Part shown: positions 6,067 through 6,682 of the stretch, in pieces
Layout of the letters: every line of letters begins with the position of its first letter
How positions within the stretch are numbered: position 1 is the first letter of the stretch
Translations under genes and position numbers: made by a program
NCBI GenBank assembly: GCA_001412335.1
Contig: LKUF01000379.1
Coordinates: 1-6,682, forward strand
DNA from: Methanolinea sp. SDB
GTDB taxonomy: Archaea > Halobacteriota > Methanomicrobia > Methanomicrobiales > Methanospirillaceae
Reading direction: 5' to 3'
Length of the DNA stretch: 6,682 bases
The notes under the pieces: generated by a model
What the model was told of the DNA's origin: nothing
Database searches by the model: none
The model's input: the letters and a program-made list of their open reading frames with translations, nothing else

Positions 6067-6682
6067 TCCTGCACACCTCCGAGAGTATCTGGCAGCTCCG
6101 GCATATCTCCCCGCATATCTCCCCGCATTCCGGGCAGAATCGTGGCTCTAATCCGCTCTTGATACTGGTTGATGAGAGCTCTTCGCCGAGCCTGACAAGA
6201 GAATGACGCGTCGATGGATGCCTCCAGGCGAAGTCATTCAAGAGGTTCCTGACGTCGGCCCTGAGTGCATTGTGGGCATAGGGACAACTGCCTGCCAAAA
6301 ACCCTTCGACATGGAGGTGAGCATACAGGGCGACTTCCCGTTCAGGGATGTACATGAACGGCTTGATACGCTGGACCAGGCCTTCCCTCTGTGTGTCCCC
6401 TCTCGTCAGACGCAGAGCGTCGCCGCGGAGCGTGTTCATCAGCACGCTCTGTGCTTCATCATCAAGGTTCATACCAAGAGCGAGCCTGGTGGCTCCAAGG
6501 CTCCGTGCGGCCGTATTTAACAGGCGTCTTCTCAATACTCCACAATACGAGCATGAGAGGGAATCTCCGCGCATCTGGACAATCTCGTCCACGGTCGTCC
6601 CGAACGCTTCACGAAACGAGAATTTGTGATGCTCCAAGCCAAGGGTTTGTGCAATCCCTGCCGCGATTGTCGGATCGCGGTA
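6056..6682 (-). CDS. tRNA 2-thiolation protein, TtuA/NcsA (Ncs6) family, 5' part missing
   Basis: These ATP-dependent sulfurtransferases thiolate uridine in tRNA. The frame is open to the right edge, so 208 C-terminal residues are visible and the N-terminal zinc finger and ATP loop lie outside. The visible part starts with YRDPTI, matching the GYRD region of the family. It continues with SCSYCG (43-48), NLDDEAQ (72-78) and SCPYA (132-136); in TtuA the corresponding three cysteines (here Cys44, Cys47, Cys133) hold an iron-sulfur cluster. The C-terminus has a zinc-finger pattern CPEC...CRSC (Cys183, 186, 194, 197). A TTG codon at 6637 is an internal leucine, not a start. The usual GHNLDDEAQ reads GMNLDDEAQ (70-78) here. 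The gene is the first visible member of a minus-strand cluster with the channel and nadE, with no obvious functional link to them. Confidence 0.9.
   Translation of the reverse strand, partial: YRDPTIAAGIAQTLGLEHHKFSFREAFGTTVDEIVQMRGDSLSCSYCGVLRRRLLNTAARSLGATRLALGMNLDDEAQSVLMNTLRGDALRLTRGDTQREGLVQRIKPFMYIPEREVALYAHLHVEGFLAGSCPYAHNALRADVRNLLNDFAWRHPSTRHSLVRLGEELSSTSIKSGLEPRFCPECGEICGEICRSCQILSEVCRNDE
6074..6080 (-). promoter_or_regulatory. Strong ribosome binding site GGAGGTG for the channel gene
   Basis: GGAGGTG on the minus strand lies seven bases before the ATG at 6066. It is a near-full match to the archaeal 16S anti-Shine-Dalgarno and fixes the start. It is embedded in the last codons of the overlapping thiolation gene, so the two genes share a transcript and their translation may be linked. 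Confidence 0.85.
6101..6124. repeat. Exact 12-base tandem duplication inside the zinc finger
   Basis: GCATATCTCCCC occurs twice in a row (6101-6112 and 6113-6124), followed by GCAT, the start of a third unit. On the minus strand it encodes CGEICGEIC, adding a spare cysteine (Cys190 of the visible protein) between the two CxxC pairs. The spacing between the pairs stays at seven residues, close to the family norm as I recall it. Confidence 0.8.

Noticed and set aside
5692..6162. 156-codon open frame on the plus strand
   Set aside because: It is opposite the membrane-segment part of the channel gene; its highly charged composition is what antisense to hydrophobic codons produces.
6635..6637. 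TTG as a start codon of the thiolation gene
   Set aside because: The frame stays open upstream to the window edge and the upstream residues YRDPTI match the family, so the TTG is internal.

Overview
The window looks like a compact stretch of chromosome from a methanogenic euryarchaeon, most likely of the order Methanomicrobiales (Methanoregula/Methanosphaerula-like). The grounds are a nitrogen-regulation (NrpR) domain protein, a TrmB-family regulator divergent from a membrane-anchored Ig-like/COG1361 surface protein, an archaeal cupin-type phosphoglucose isomerase, and GGAGGTG-type ribosome binding sites combined with archaeal TATA-like elements. The genus-level placement is inference from gene content. 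Nearly everything is coding: the only intergenic spaces above 40 bases are the 55 bases between positions 1581 and 1635.

Layout. (1) At 37-801 (+) is a stand-alone NrpR regulatory domain without a DNA-binding domain. (2) At 795-1580 (-) is a TrmB-type winged-helix regulator, convergent with gene 1 and overlapping it by 7 bases. (3) At 1581-1635 is a divergent promoter region with a perfect 8-base inverted repeat, a candidate operator. (4) At 1636-2910 (+) is a secreted, C-terminally anchored protein with three Ig-like repeats. It is joined by an ATGA stop/start overlap to (5), a cupin phosphoglucose isomerase at 2907-3617 (+). (6) On the minus strand, read from the right edge, is a three-gene cluster: a tRNA 2-thiolation protein of the TtuA/NcsA type (6682-6056, 5' end outside the window), a potassium channel with two RCK domains (6066-4360) and an ammonia-dependent NAD synthetase (4344-3586). 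The NAD synthetase gene runs 32 bases into the end of the isomerase gene on the opposite strand.

Working together. Two arrangements suggest function. The TrmB-type regulator faces an operon containing a central sugar-phosphate enzyme, and TrmB-family proteins in other archaea are sugar-responsive regulators of carbon metabolism. The RCK channel, a family that can bind NAD(H), sits 15 bases upstream of the gene that makes NAD. Both links are inferred from gene order. I saw no rRNA, tRNA, CRISPR array, insertion sequence or defence cassette, and no clear-cut novel system. The most interesting items are the operator region, the NAD synthetase/channel pairing and the NrpR protein lacking a DNA-binding domain.
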